NCBI GenBank assembly: GCA_027451265.1
Contig: DAIDJT010000064.1
Coordinates: 1-10,491, forward strand
Length of the DNA: 10,491 nucleotides
Direction of reading: 5' to 3'
Source: Bacteroidales bacterium
Lineage (GTDB): Bacteria; Bacteroidota; Bacteroidia; Bacteroidales; VadinHA17
How positions within the stretch are numbered: the first letter of the stretch is position 1; every line of letters begins with the position of its first letter. Positions 1 to 7,406 of this stretch are shown here, one piece after another. A model generated the notes under the pieces. It was not told where the DNA came from, did not search any database, and saw only the letters and a program-made list of their open reading frames with translations. The translations under genes were made by a program, and so were the position numbers.

Positions 1-132
1 GTGGTGGCCGAAGACCTGGCCATGGTGAAGGAGAGAATGAACTCAGGCTACCAGATCCGCGCCTCATACGAAGCCTACCAGGCATTGCGCGATAAGAATG
101 AGGTCAAGGATATGAGATACAAATTCTATTAA
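1..132 (+). CDS. C-terminal end of an unidentified protein (5' truncated by window edge)
   Basis: Frame 1 is open from the first base to a TAA at 130-132 and encodes 43 residues, ending in the basic, aromatic tail MRYKFY. The stretch is rich in charged residues and looks helical, with no recognisable motif. The GTG at position 1 should not be read as the start, because the frame begins at the window edge and the gene surely continues to the left. It is the only plus-strand gene seen, convergent with the long minus-strand operon, and separated from it by a 50-nt gap that holds a hairpin. It therefore probably belongs to a different transcription unit. I do not recognise the family. That this is real coding sequence is suggested by normal codon use up to the stop and by the hairpin just downstream. 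Confidence 0.6.
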   Translation: MVAEDLAMVKERMNSGYQIRASYEAYQALRDKNEVKDMRYKFY

Positions 133-157
133 CAGCAGAATTTGTTTAACCATAACA

Positions 158-186
158 GTAGAGGCAGGGATGAGACCTGCCTTTAT
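158..186. terminator. Hairpin between convergent genes, likely bidirectional terminator
   Basis: A perfect 7-bp stem, AGGCAGG (162-168) with CCTGCCT (176-182), closes a 7-nt loop. G-U and A-U pairs can extend it to about 158-186. On the plus strand the stem runs into TTTATTGTTT, a weak U-rich tail. On the minus strand it follows the acyltransferase stop (183-185) directly but has no clear T-run. It lies 30 nt after the plus-strand gene stop and is the only hairpin between the two convergent genes, which fits a shared factor-independent or weak terminator. Confidence 0.6.
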
Positions 187-1979
187 TGTTTCCTGCGTTT
201 CAGGCGCCGTGCCACCTCTGCCTCGTCATGGTCCTTCGACAGGGAACTGACAAATCCGGCAGGGAGATTATAAACGTCGAGCATTATCAGCCCGTCAAGG
301 CAGTTGTTGAAGTCAGGATCAACATTAAAGCCTATGATGCGGGCGTTGACCTCGAGGTATTTCTTCAGCAGTACTGGTATGCGGTAACCGTTGTCAACAT
401 CACTGACCACCTTCTCAACCTTGCTGATGTCCCTCTCCGCGGAAGAGATGATTATTTCACTGTCTATCCGCCTGTCAATCTGCGGGTTGAATTTTTTTCT
501 GGGCTTGATATGCCTGGCCATCTCACTATCAAAGAAATTGTTCCTGACAAACTCAACTATCAGTGACTTGGAAAAATCGGAGAATTCGTTGCTGATGCTT
601 ACCGGGCCAATAAGATAACGGTAACCGGTGTTCTGCAGCAATACCGTAAGCAATCCTTTCCAGAGCAGGAATAGCGGCATCGCCTTTTTCTGGTACTCCT
701 TCACTATGAATGACCGGCCCAGCTCCAGTGACTCAGCCAGGTAGGGTTCAAAGGAAGTTTGTATCCTGAAGAGGGAGTTGATGTAAAAACCCTTTATGCC
801 GTACTGGCTGATGATCTCCATTCCCTTCCCGATCCGGTATGCCCCTACGAGGGTGCCGGCTGCCTCATCCCAGACCACAAGGTGATGGTAATAAAAATCA
901 TACTCATCTAGGTCCGTTGCCCTGTTTGTGCCTTCACCCACTGCCCTGAAGGTCACCTCGCGCAACCTGCCTATCTCCCTGATAAGGTTTGGTATTGTCC
1001 TGGTGGGTGCAAAAAGCACTACAAAGTTTCCGGCAGTGAACAGTTCGCATGAATGCCTGGCGGCTTGTACCTCTGACAAAAGTGATGCCCTGTCAGCCGG
1101 CCGGGCAACCGGTTCCTGCCGGATGCTGCGCCGAGGCATGAAACCGGAGAAGAATGGTTTAGCCTCCAGCGATGATCCGAGAGAATAGGTACGTGCCCTC
1201 AGATAGCGGCCGAAACGGGCTGCGTCACCGAAACCGGCCTGCTCTCCGGCCGAAAGGGCCCGGCCTATGCGTACCTTTATGATTTTATGGCGTTTGTTTA
1301 TAAACTCTGACCCTAGCTTAGCTGTGCTCAGCAAAGGGTGAACACGCCCGAGGATATGATACCATCTTGAATTCGTCCCATGAAAATATACCGGGATAAC
1401 CGGCACCCCGGCCACCTTAATTTCACGCAGGATCTGCTCCTGCCACTCCCGGTCAGTTATCAGGCCTGAATCCGACTGGTATGCCGAGACCTCGCCGGCG
1501 GGGAAAAGCGCCAGGCCGTGACCTTCCCGTACATAAGCCATAGCCTCCTCCATCCCTGCCCCGGAAATCTTCATTTCACGCCTCTGGCCTTCAGTGTATG
1601 CCGGGACGATCAGATCCTTCAGCGGGTCTATCTTCTGAAGCAGGAAGTTGGCCATCACCCTGACGTCGGGACGGCGGCTGGCCAGTATCTTCATCAGGAT
1701 CAGGGCGTCAATCCCCCCGAAGGGATGGTTTGATACCGTAATAAATGAACCTGTGGCCGGGATGTTGTCCATGTCCTTGTCCGGTACTTCATACCTGATG
1801 TCAAGATGTTCAAGGATGGAGTTGATGAATACGGCCGGATCATTGTCATAGGTGCTTGCGTAGACCTTGTTCAGCTTGTTGTAACGAAAGATCTGCATCA
1901 GGGCGTGGGCTATCACAACCCCGCCTGGTATGTCAAGATTTGTGGCCCTGGCCAGCTCCCTTGAGGTCACTAGTTTCAT
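183..1979 (-). CDS. Bifunctional PlsC-like + GNAT acyltransferase (OlsF-type aminolipid synthase candidate)
   Basis: This 598-residue protein has two acyltransferase halves. Residues about 75-270 form a PlsC/LPLAT-like domain with the acyl-transfer motif NHPFGGID (His85, Asp91) and a second block FPAGEVSAY (159-167). Residues about 300-575 form a hemolysin-type GNAT domain (Acetyltransf_5 family), with the signature LELGRSF (418-424) and the late block GYRIPVLLKKYL (531-542). The same order, O-acyltransferase first and N-acyltransferase second, is known from OlsF, which makes ornithine lipids by itself; Bacteroides uses two separate proteins of these families (GlsB, GlsA) for glycine lipids. 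The likely role is therefore N-acylation of an amino acid with a 3-hydroxy-fatty acid followed by O-acylation, at the inner face of the cytoplasmic membrane. The amino acid cannot be read from the sequence. The ATG at 1979 is preferred because the residues after it (KLVTSRELA) look like the usual family N-terminus, although it overlaps the upstream gene by 47 nt. It is the last gene of the operon and has no obvious link to xylan. Confidence 0.85.
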   Translation of the reverse strand: MKLVTSRELARATNLDIPGGVVIAHALMQIFRYNKLNKVYASTYDNDPAVFINSILEHLDIRYEVPDKDMDNIPATGSFITVSNHPFGGIDALILMKILASRRPDVRVMANFLLQKIDPLKDLIVPAYTEGQRREMKISGAGMEEAMAYVREGHGLALFPAGEVSAYQSDSGLITDREWQEQILREIKVAGVPVIPVYFHGTNSRWYHILGRVHPLLSTAKLGSEFINKRHKIIKVRIGRALSAGEQAGFGDAARFGRYLRARTYSLGSSLEAKPFFSGFMPRRSIRQEPVARPADRASLLSEVQAARHSCELFTAGNFVVLFAPTRTIPNLIREIGRLREVTFRAVGEGTNRATDLDEYDFYYHHLVVWDEAAGTLVGAYRIGKGMEIISQYGIKGFYINSLFRIQTSFEPYLAESLELGRSFIVKEYQKKAMPLFLLWKGLLTVLLQNTGYRYLIGPVSISNEFSDFSKSLIVEFVRNNFFDSEMARHIKPRKKFNPQIDRRIDSEIIISSAERDISKVEKVVSDVDNGYRIPVLLKKYLEVNARIIGFNVDPDFNNCLDGLIMLDVYNLPAGFVSSLSKDHDEAEVARRLKRRKQ

Positions 1980-3405
1980 GTGCTGCTTTTTCTATTATCA
2001 GCGGGAGGGCATCTTCCCAACCCAGCGGCATTATATGAACTCCGCTGATTCCCTTTTTTGCCCTGAGTTTTACAAGCGTCTCAGCGGTAATGGCGATGCT
2101 CTCTCCTGCAAAGTTGTCGCTGGAATCGGCCAGCCTTTTAATTACCTTCTCCGGCACTGTCACCCCAGGGATTCTGTCATTGAGGTACCTTGCCAGGGAA
2201 AGCGACTTCAGGGGGCTTATTCCCACCAGGATTTTCACTTTGTCAAGCAGGCCCTCCCTGTCAAGCTGTTCAAGCCACGGGTCAAGGCGGTCAGGGTCAA
2301 ATACCAGGTTGGTCTGAAGGAACTGTGCCCCGGCGTTGATCTTCTTCCTGTCACGGATGACCTGAAGCTTCGGATCCTGTGCAAAGGGGGCTGCAGCAGC
2401 TCCGAGGAACAGCTGCGGCTTGTTTTTTATCTCCCTGCCGTCAAGATAAATACCTTCATCGCGCATCCTTCTTAGTATCCATAGCATCTGCACCGAGTCA
2501 ACGTCGATTATGTTCATGTTGCTCCGCGGTGCGGGGCCGACCCGGGGGCTGTCGCCCGAGAGGCAGAGGATGTTGTGCACGCCGAGGGCGTTGGCGCCGA
2601 TAGCCTGTGACTGCAGGCTGTTGCGGTTATTGTCGCGGGCGGAGATCTGCATAACCGGGTCGGCCCCGAGAGAAGCCGCCACGGCTGAGCATGCCGCGCT
2701 TGACATCCGCGGTACCGCAGATGATCCGTCGGTGAAATTGATTGCCGCAACGTAAGGCATGACCGTCAGTATCTTCTCCCGAAGCCTGGCCGTGGCGGCT
2801 GTGAGCGGCGGCGTCACCTCGGTGGTGACAACGAACCTGCCGCTGTTCAGCTCCCTCTCCAGGGCCGACTGCGGCACGGTGACAGCCCGGGGGTGATACT
2901 CCGCATCACCCTTCCACCACGCTGGTTGGCGGATTGGTCTGAAGACTTTTTCCTCAAGTGCAGCACCCAGGCTCTGTCCATGCCTGCGTGAAGGGATGAA
3001 GATATTCCTCAGGCCTGTCATCCGTGCCGTACGCAACACCTCACCCCAGGTCTCGGTACCGGCCCTGTCCCAGTCTACCGGCGGCAGAACCTCGAGCAGT
3101 TTATGCTCACGGTGCATCCTTAGTGACCGTTCATATATCAGGTACCAGGCGCAGCGACGTGTCGGGTCAACGTAACACCATCCGTCGGTGACGCCGCCGC
3201 ACGGACCGTTGCGAATCCCCTTGGGGCATGACATATGACAGATGAATGCCGTCTCCTGCAGCAGGCAGTTACCGCACATCCTGCAACCGAAAAGCGGTCC
3301 TTTGACCACTCTCTCGGTCAGTGCCAGCAAACGCTTTGCGGCGGGCTGCCTGCTGAAAGGACGGAATGCAGGCTGCCAGCGCCGGAGTGGCGTGAAGACA
3401 GCCAT
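1933..3405 (-). CDS. MetV-MetF fusion: methylenetetrahydrofolate reductase with N-terminal Cys-rich domain
   Basis: The protein has 490 residues. Residues about 35-95 are the zinc/Fe-S type MetV domain (MTHFR C-terminal-domain family), with cysteines at 41, 44, 47, 56, 60, 69, 77 and 85 and the block RNGPCGGVTDGWC. Residues about 185-475 are the MetF TIM barrel: EVTPP with Glu196 at the place of the E. coli catalytic Glu28, the loop NILCLSGD (278-285), GAQFLQTN (359-366) and GVHIMPLG (455-462). The reaction is interconversion of methylene-THF and methyl-THF in the cytoplasm. MetV partners occur in acetogens and other anaerobes, usually as a separate gene, and are tied to electron donors other than simple NADH; here the two are one chain with MetV first. 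The gene starts 7 nt after the xylA stop and its end overlaps the next gene by 47 nt, so all three are probably translated from one message. It could serve ordinary methionine/folate metabolism; its place in a xylan operon also permits oxidation of methyl groups taken from sugar ethers (inference). Confidence 0.88.
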   Translation of the reverse strand: MAVFTPLRRWQPAFRPFSRQPAAKRLLALTERVVKGPLFGCRMCGNCLLQETAFICHMSCPKGIRNGPCGGVTDGWCYVDPTRRCAWYLIYERSLRMHREHKLLEVLPPVDWDRAGTETWGEVLRTARMTGLRNIFIPSRRHGQSLGAALEEKVFRPIRQPAWWKGDAEYHPRAVTVPQSALERELNSGRFVVTTEVTPPLTAATARLREKILTVMPYVAAINFTDGSSAVPRMSSAACSAVAASLGADPVMQISARDNNRNSLQSQAIGANALGVHNILCLSGDSPRVGPAPRSNMNIIDVDSVQMLWILRRMRDEGIYLDGREIKNKPQLFLGAAAAPFAQDPKLQVIRDRKKINAGAQFLQTNLVFDPDRLDPWLEQLDREGLLDKVKILVGISPLKSLSLARYLNDRIPGVTVPEKVIKRLADSSDNFAGESIAITAETLVKLRAKKGISGVHIMPLGWEDALPLIIEKAAHETSDLKGAGQGHKS

Positions 3406-3412
3406 CAGTCTG

Positions 3413-4735
3413 TCAGATGATGTACATGTTTATGAGTTGCTCATAAAGCTCCTGCCTGCCGCTGATCTTTTTGGGTTCACCAACCTTACCAGCCAGCTTG
3501 TGCAGGTCTTCCAGTGTAAGCTTGCCGTTCTCGTAGAGAGCGCCGTCGCCCTTATCAAAGGAGGCATACCTTGCCTTGCGCATCTTCAGGTAATCGGAGT
3601 CTTTAAGGATGCGGTCAGCAATCACAAGGCCACGGGCGAAGGTGTCCATCCCGTTGATGTGGGCTATGAAGAGATCTTCAGGATCGGTGGAGTTACGGCG
3701 CACGTGGGCATCGAAGTTGATACCGCCGGTTTTGAAACCTCCTGCCATCATTATTACAAGCATCGCCTCGGTGATCTCATTAATATTTGTCGGGAACTCG
3801 TCGGTATCCCACCCGTTCTGGTAGTCTCCCCTGTTGGCATCAATGCTGCCCAGCATGCCGGCATCAGCTGCCGTCTGCAGGTCATGCTGGAATGAATGGC
3901 CCGCCAGGGTTGCATGGTTGACCTCCACGTTTAGCTGGAAATCCTTGTCGAGGCCGTAGTGACGCAGGAACCCTATCACAGTGGCAGCATCATAGTCATA
4001 CTGGTGCTTGGTTGGCTCCATGGGCTTGGGCTCTATGTAGAACATGCCCTTGAAACCTTTCTTGCGTGCATAGTCGCGCGCCAGGGTAAGCATCATTGCA
4101 AGATGCTCGAGCTCACGTTTCATATTGGTATTATGAAGTGAGAGATAACCTTCGCGACCGCCCCAGAAGACATAACCCTGCCCGCCAAGTGAAATGGTGG
4201 CGTCAATTGCATTCTTCAGCTGAACGGCTACGTTGGTGAGAACGTTGAAATCGGGGTTGGTGGCTGCGCCGTTCATGTAACGGGGATTGCCGAACACATT
4301 TGCCGTTCCCCAGAGAAGTTTCATGCCTGTCTCTTTCTGCCTGGCCTTAATAACAGGCACCCACTTTTCAAGCCGCTTCTCAATCTCGAAGACTGATCCG
4401 TCGCCGACGAGGTCAGTGTCATGGAAGCAATAGAACGGAGCACCAATCTTGTCAAAGAACTCAAAAGCCATGTCAAGCTTGACCTTGATCCTGTCATCGC
4501 CCTCCATTCCGTCATACGGGAAATTCCTGGTCTTTGCACCGAAGGTATCTGTACCGTCACCACAGAATGAGTGCCAGTACGCAATTGCGAAACGGAGGAT
4601 ATCCTTCATTTTCTTTCCTCCCACCTTTGCTTCGGGGTCATACCATTTGAATGCCAACGGGTTTTTCGAGTCCCTGCCTTCATACTGAATCTTCCCTATA
4701 CCGGGGAAAATTTCGCTGTTGATCTTTTTTGCCAT
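3413..4735 (-). CDS. xylA: Xylose isomerase
   Basis: Converts D-xylose to D-xylulose in the cytoplasm. From the ATG at 4735 the protein has 440 residues, the usual size of class II (long) xylose isomerases of Bacteroides and Thermotoga. The active site is complete: His105 and Asp108 (FHDTDLV), the WGGREGY block (191-197), metal ligands Glu235 and Glu271, Lys237, His274, Asp299, Asp310, Asp312 and Asp342, and the segment IEPKPMEPTKHQYD. The frame is open further upstream to a GTG at 4798, but that would add 21 residues absent from the family, while MAKKINSEIFPGI is the standard beginning. It lies 108 nt after xylB and 7 nt before the folate reductase gene. No Shine-Dalgarno sequence precedes the start, which is normal in Bacteroidota. 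It provides the entry step for xylose set free from xylan oligosaccharides. Confidence 0.97.
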   Translation of the reverse strand: MAKKINSEIFPGIGKIQYEGRDSKNPLAFKWYDPEAKVGGKKMKDILRFAIAYWHSFCGDGTDTFGAKTRNFPYDGMEGDDRIKVKLDMAFEFFDKIGAPFYCFHDTDLVGDGSVFEIEKRLEKWVPVIKARQKETGMKLLWGTANVFGNPRYMNGAATNPDFNVLTNVAVQLKNAIDATISLGGQGYVFWGGREGYLSLHNTNMKRELEHLAMMLTLARDYARKKGFKGMFYIEPKPMEPTKHQYDYDAATVIGFLRHYGLDKDFQLNVEVNHATLAGHSFQHDLQTAADAGMLGSIDANRGDYQNGWDTDEFPTNINEITEAMLVIMMAGGFKTGGINFDAHVRRNSTDPEDLFIAHINGMDTFARGLVIADRILKDSDYLKMRKARYASFDKGDGALYENGKLTLEDLHKLAGKVGEPKKISGRQELYEQLINMYII

Positions 4736-4843
4736 ATATCTGAAATTGTTTGTTTGAATGAATCTCTGTGTCAAGGGGCTGCCTGCTTCCGAATTCACTG
4801 CTTCGTTATTTTTCCTTTTTGCCGGGTTGCCCCGAATATCCGG
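4736..4843 (-). other. 108-nt xylB-xylA spacer, the only sizeable gap in the operon
   Basis: This is the largest non-coding stretch inside the operon. Read on the minus strand it begins with a small CGGG/GCAA/CCCG hairpin (4823-4834) just after the xylB stop and becomes A-rich toward the xylA start. A TTGACA hexamer is present at 4774-4769, but no matching -10 element lies 17 nt on, and I see no Bacteroidota-type TAnnTTTG box. It may be only an untranslated spacer with an mRNA processing or attenuation role; no site can be named with confidence. Confidence 0.3.
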
Positions 4844-6331
4844 TTATTCGTAAATCTGGTTTTCAAGGATATCGAGCCACTCCTGGTACTTTTCCTCATA
4901 AATCATTGCCAGCCGCTGGTCCGGTTCGCTTGACCGGGTCACTTTCAATCCGCTGAAAGCTTCACTTTCCGACCTGTAGAAACCACAACCAATTCCTGCC
5001 CCGCGTGCCGCGCCAACTGACCCGTCTGTATTATAGAGTGATATAACTGTTGAAGTAAGGCTTGACAGTATGTCACGGAATACTTTGCTGAGAAACATGT
5101 TTGACTCACCTGCGCGAATCACTGACGGATTAATGCCAGTTTCCTTCATTATTTCGAGGCCGAAGCGGAAAGAGTATGCTATTGATTCCTGAGCCGCACG
5201 GTAGAGGTGTCCCTGCTTGTGGATATTGAAGTTGAGGCCGTAGACCGAGGCACCGATATCCTTATTGCGGAACATTCTCTCGGCACCGTTGCCAAAAGGA
5301 AGCATGAACAGCCCCTCGCTACCCGGTTCAACGGCTGCCGCGAGGTCATTCATTTCAGGGTAACTGAGTCCTGCACCGGTGTTTCTCTTCAACCAGGAGT
5401 TAAGAATGCCAGTCCCGTTTATGCAGAGCAGTACCCCCAGGCGGGTCATTCTTTTAGTATGATTGACATGCAGGAAGGTATTGATGCGTGACATCGGGTC
5501 AAACTGGGTAATGTCAGTGACGCCGTAAATGACTCCGGATGTTCCGGCGGTTGTTGCCACCTCTCCGGGCTGCAACACATTAAGTGACAGCGCATTGTTC
5601 GGTTGGTCACCTGCCCTGTAAGATACCGGGATACCTGGAGTAAGCCCCAACCCGGCAGCCACTGAAGCCGTCAACTCACCCTGACGGGAGAAAGAGGGAA
5701 CAGCATCGGCAAGCAGGTCAGGTGATATCCCGTAATGATCAAGGAGCTCTCCGGATAATTCGTTTCTCATGAAATCCCAGAAGATTCCCTCTGACAGGCC
5801 GGAGAAAGAGGTTTTGATCTCGTCCGTAAGCCGCATGGCCAGGTAATCACCAGGGAGCATTATCTTGTAAATGTTTTCATAGACGGAGGGCTCGTTTTCC
5901 TTTACCCATGCCAGCTTCGATGCCGTGAAATTACCGGGAGAGTTTAGCAGATGGTGCAGGCAGAAGTCTTTCCCCAGCCTGTCAAACGCCCTTTCACCAA
6001 TTTCCACAGCCCGGCTGTCACACCATATTATTGATGGGCGAAGCACTTTTTTGTACCTGTCCACGGCTACCAGCCCGTGCATCTGGTATGAGATGCCGAT
6101 TGCGCCTATGTCTTTCCGTTTTGTCCCCAACGGTTCAAGGCATGCGGAAAGCGCCAGGGTGAAGTTTTTCCACCACTGCTCCGGATCCTGTTCGGCCCAG
6201 CCGGGTGCAGGTGCGGAGATCTCCATTTCTGAGGGAGGGTAAGATGAAGTGGATAAAGCCAATCCGGTTGCTCCGTCAATAACGGAGACCTTTACCGATG
6301 AACTGCCGAGGTCAATTCCAAGTAATAGCAT
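4844..6331 (-). CDS. xylB: Xylulokinase (FGGY family)
   Basis: Phosphorylates D-xylulose to D-xylulose 5-phosphate with ATP, feeding the pentose phosphate pathway. The 495 residues match the usual length. The N-terminal phosphate-binding loop is LLGIDLGSSSVKV (3-15). The xylulose site contains YQMHG with Met84-His85, matching Met77-His78 of E. coli XylB. The catalytic base is Asp242 in AGDQPNNAL (240-248). The second ATPase block is TAGTSGV (261-267), and the C-terminal FGGY half carries GESNMFLSKVFRDIL (408-422). Other FGGY kinases (fuculo-, ribulo-, glucono-kinase) are possible in principle, but the MHG and DQPNNAL motifs and the xylA gene directly downstream support xylulose. The ATG at 6331 lies 11 nt after the stop of the URO-D-like gene, so the two are almost certainly cotranscribed. 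Confidence 0.95.
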   Translation of the reverse strand: MLLLGIDLGSSSVKVSVIDGATGLALSTSSYPPSEMEISAPAPGWAEQDPEQWWKNFTLALSACLEPLGTKRKDIGAIGISYQMHGLVAVDRYKKVLRPSIIWCDSRAVEIGERAFDRLGKDFCLHHLLNSPGNFTASKLAWVKENEPSVYENIYKIMLPGDYLAMRLTDEIKTSFSGLSEGIFWDFMRNELSGELLDHYGISPDLLADAVPSFSRQGELTASVAAGLGLTPGIPVSYRAGDQPNNALSLNVLQPGEVATTAGTSGVIYGVTDITQFDPMSRINTFLHVNHTKRMTRLGVLLCINGTGILNSWLKRNTGAGLSYPEMNDLAAAVEPGSEGLFMLPFGNGAERMFRNKDIGASVYGLNFNIHKQGHLYRAAQESIAYSFRFGLEIMKETGINPSVIRAGESNMFLSKVFRDILSSLTSTVISLYNTDGSVGAARGAGIGCGFYRSESEAFSGLKVTRSSEPDQRLAMIYEEKYQEWLDILENQIYE

Positions 6332-6342
6332 AGGGTTTTGTT

Positions 6343-7377
6343 TTATGAAAAATTTCTGACTGCGGTGATAAATGTACGGATATTTTCCGTAGGAGCATCA
6401 GGAGGCATTCCTCCCCCGCATGACCAGATAATTCCTTTAGTGTCACCGGCCTCGCGCATCATGCTGATGACGCCGGCTTCCACATCGGCAGGAGTGCCCA
6501 TGGCAAGCACATCTCTCGGGGGAAGATTTCCCAAAAGGATGACACCGTCACCGGAAAGCTTTCTCATCTCGGTTATGGAATGGTTGAAACTGAAATTGAA
6601 GAGGTTGATACCGATCTCCTCCAGGTAGGGGGCTGTAATCAGACCGGCAGCATCATTGTGGAAGAAACCCACCCTGGGATTGAATGTACCATAAATTCGT
6701 TTGAGGTGGGGCAGGACAAATGTCTCAAAATCAAGCTGACCCAGGAACCCGACGATGTCATCAAGGATCAGCACCCCCTCTATGTCAGGAAATTTTTCAT
6801 ACTGCAGTTCAAGCCAGTCTATGACAAAGTCAGTAATCACCGTAAGCGCTTTTTGTGCCTCATCGGGTGTGAGCGCCAGCGCCATCATAAAGTCAGTTGT
6901 GCCGAAGAGAAACGAGGCTATGTTAAGAGGGCCCCTGCTTGATGCAAACCGGTAGTGACAACCGCTCTCCTTCACCCTGTCCTGGTATTTCGCCATCCGG
7001 CTGATGACAAAGGGCAGAAGACCGTCGGTTTTCACGCATGGCTTCGCCAGCGAAGTAATGGCTTCGGTGGTGCAGTTCAGCTTCACCGGGTGAGGAAAGT
7101 CGTTCTCAGTCCATACCAGCTTCGTGCCGAAAGCTGAAGGCTCAGTGCACATTCCGTACTCAGACCAGAATCCGGGAAGGAACATGACATCGGGAAATGA
7201 ATTCATGGCGTGCAGGTTAGCCCTAAACCACGTCTCGGGATCAGTGAAGTATTCAAGTATTGTCGTTTTGTTCCAGCCGGGAAGCCACGGGCTGTCAATT
7301 ATGAAACCCACGGGCCTTTCCCGCATCTCTTCCCCTTTTACCACCTTCAGGAGGGTCTCCCAGTGTCTGTCATTCAT
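6343..7377 (-). CDS. URO-D-fold protein, MtaA/CmuA-like methyltransferase family, function unknown
   Basis: The 344-residue protein has the uroporphyrinogen decarboxylase TIM-barrel pattern: a GPLNIASFLFGTTDFMMAL block (149-167), ILDDIVG (204-210), a metal-site-like HND at 240-242, LLGNLPPRDVLAMGTPADV (281-299) and a C-terminal SCGGGMPPDAPTENI (319-333). It lacks the N-terminal Arg-rich porphyrin-binding segment of HemE, so a role in haem synthesis is unlikely. Relatives such as MtaA and CmuA move methyl groups between corrinoid proteins and an acceptor through a zinc site of the form H-x-C...C. Here the His (240) and last Cys (320) remain, but the middle ligand is Asp242. Placement between the alpha-glucuronidase and xylB suggests work on a xylan-derived compound, and the methyl ether of 4-O-methylglucuronate is the obvious candidate (inference). 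The frame also has a TTG at 7410 that would overlap the upstream stop by 4 nt and add 11 residues. I prefer the ATG at 7377 because MNDRHWETLLKVVKGE looks like a normal family beginning. No signal peptide; cytoplasmic. Confidence 0.8.
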   Translation of the reverse strand: MNDRHWETLLKVVKGEEMRERPVGFIIDSPWLPGWNKTTILEYFTDPETWFRANLHAMNSFPDVMFLPGFWSEYGMCTEPSAFGTKLVWTENDFPHPVKLNCTTEAITSLAKPCVKTDGLLPFVISRMAKYQDRVKESGCHYRFASSRGPLNIASFLFGTTDFMMALALTPDEAQKALTVITDFVIDWLELQYEKFPDIEGVLILDDIVGFLGQLDFETFVLPHLKRIYGTFNPRVGFFHNDAAGLITAPYLEEIGINLFNFSFNHSITEMRKLSGDGVILLGNLPPRDVLAMGTPADVEAGVISMMREAGDTKGIIWSCGGGMPPDAPTENIRTFITAVRNFS

Positions 7378-7406
7378 AATGTCAGGTCGTACTTCGTTAA
7401 AAAATT

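Noticed and set aside
1..132. A complete 43-residue small protein starting at the GTG at position 1
   Set aside because: The start coincides with the arbitrary window edge; a longer gene cut by the edge is far more likely.
3242..3895. Open plus-strand frame of 217 codons opposite the xylA end and metVF start
   Set aside because: It lies wholly antisense to two well-supported genes, crosses their junction, and its translation shows no family motif. Similar plus-strand frames at 1930-2475, 2510-2755 and 8228-8719 fail for the same reason.
4746..4774. TTGACA at 4774-4769 on the minus strand as the -35 box of an internal xylA promoter
   Set aside because: The hexamer 17 nt downstream reads AAACAA, not a usable -10 element, and Bacteroidota promoters use a different consensus.
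4736..4798. GTG start giving xylose isomerase a 21-residue N-terminal extension
   Set aside because: The extension has no counterpart in class II xylose isomerases, while the ATG at 4735 gives the normal length and the usual N-terminal sequence.
4823..4834. CGGG-GCAA-CCCG hairpin after the xylB stop as a terminator
   Set aside because: The stem is only 4 bp (5 with a wobble) and is followed on the minus strand by an A-rich tract, not a T-run; ending transcription here would also separate xylB from xylA.
6343..7377. HemE, the true uroporphyrinogen decarboxylase of haem synthesis
   Set aside because: The N-terminal Arg-rich substrate-binding segment is absent, the C-terminal GCG-type Cys motif resembles the methyltransferase branch, and no haem gene is nearby.
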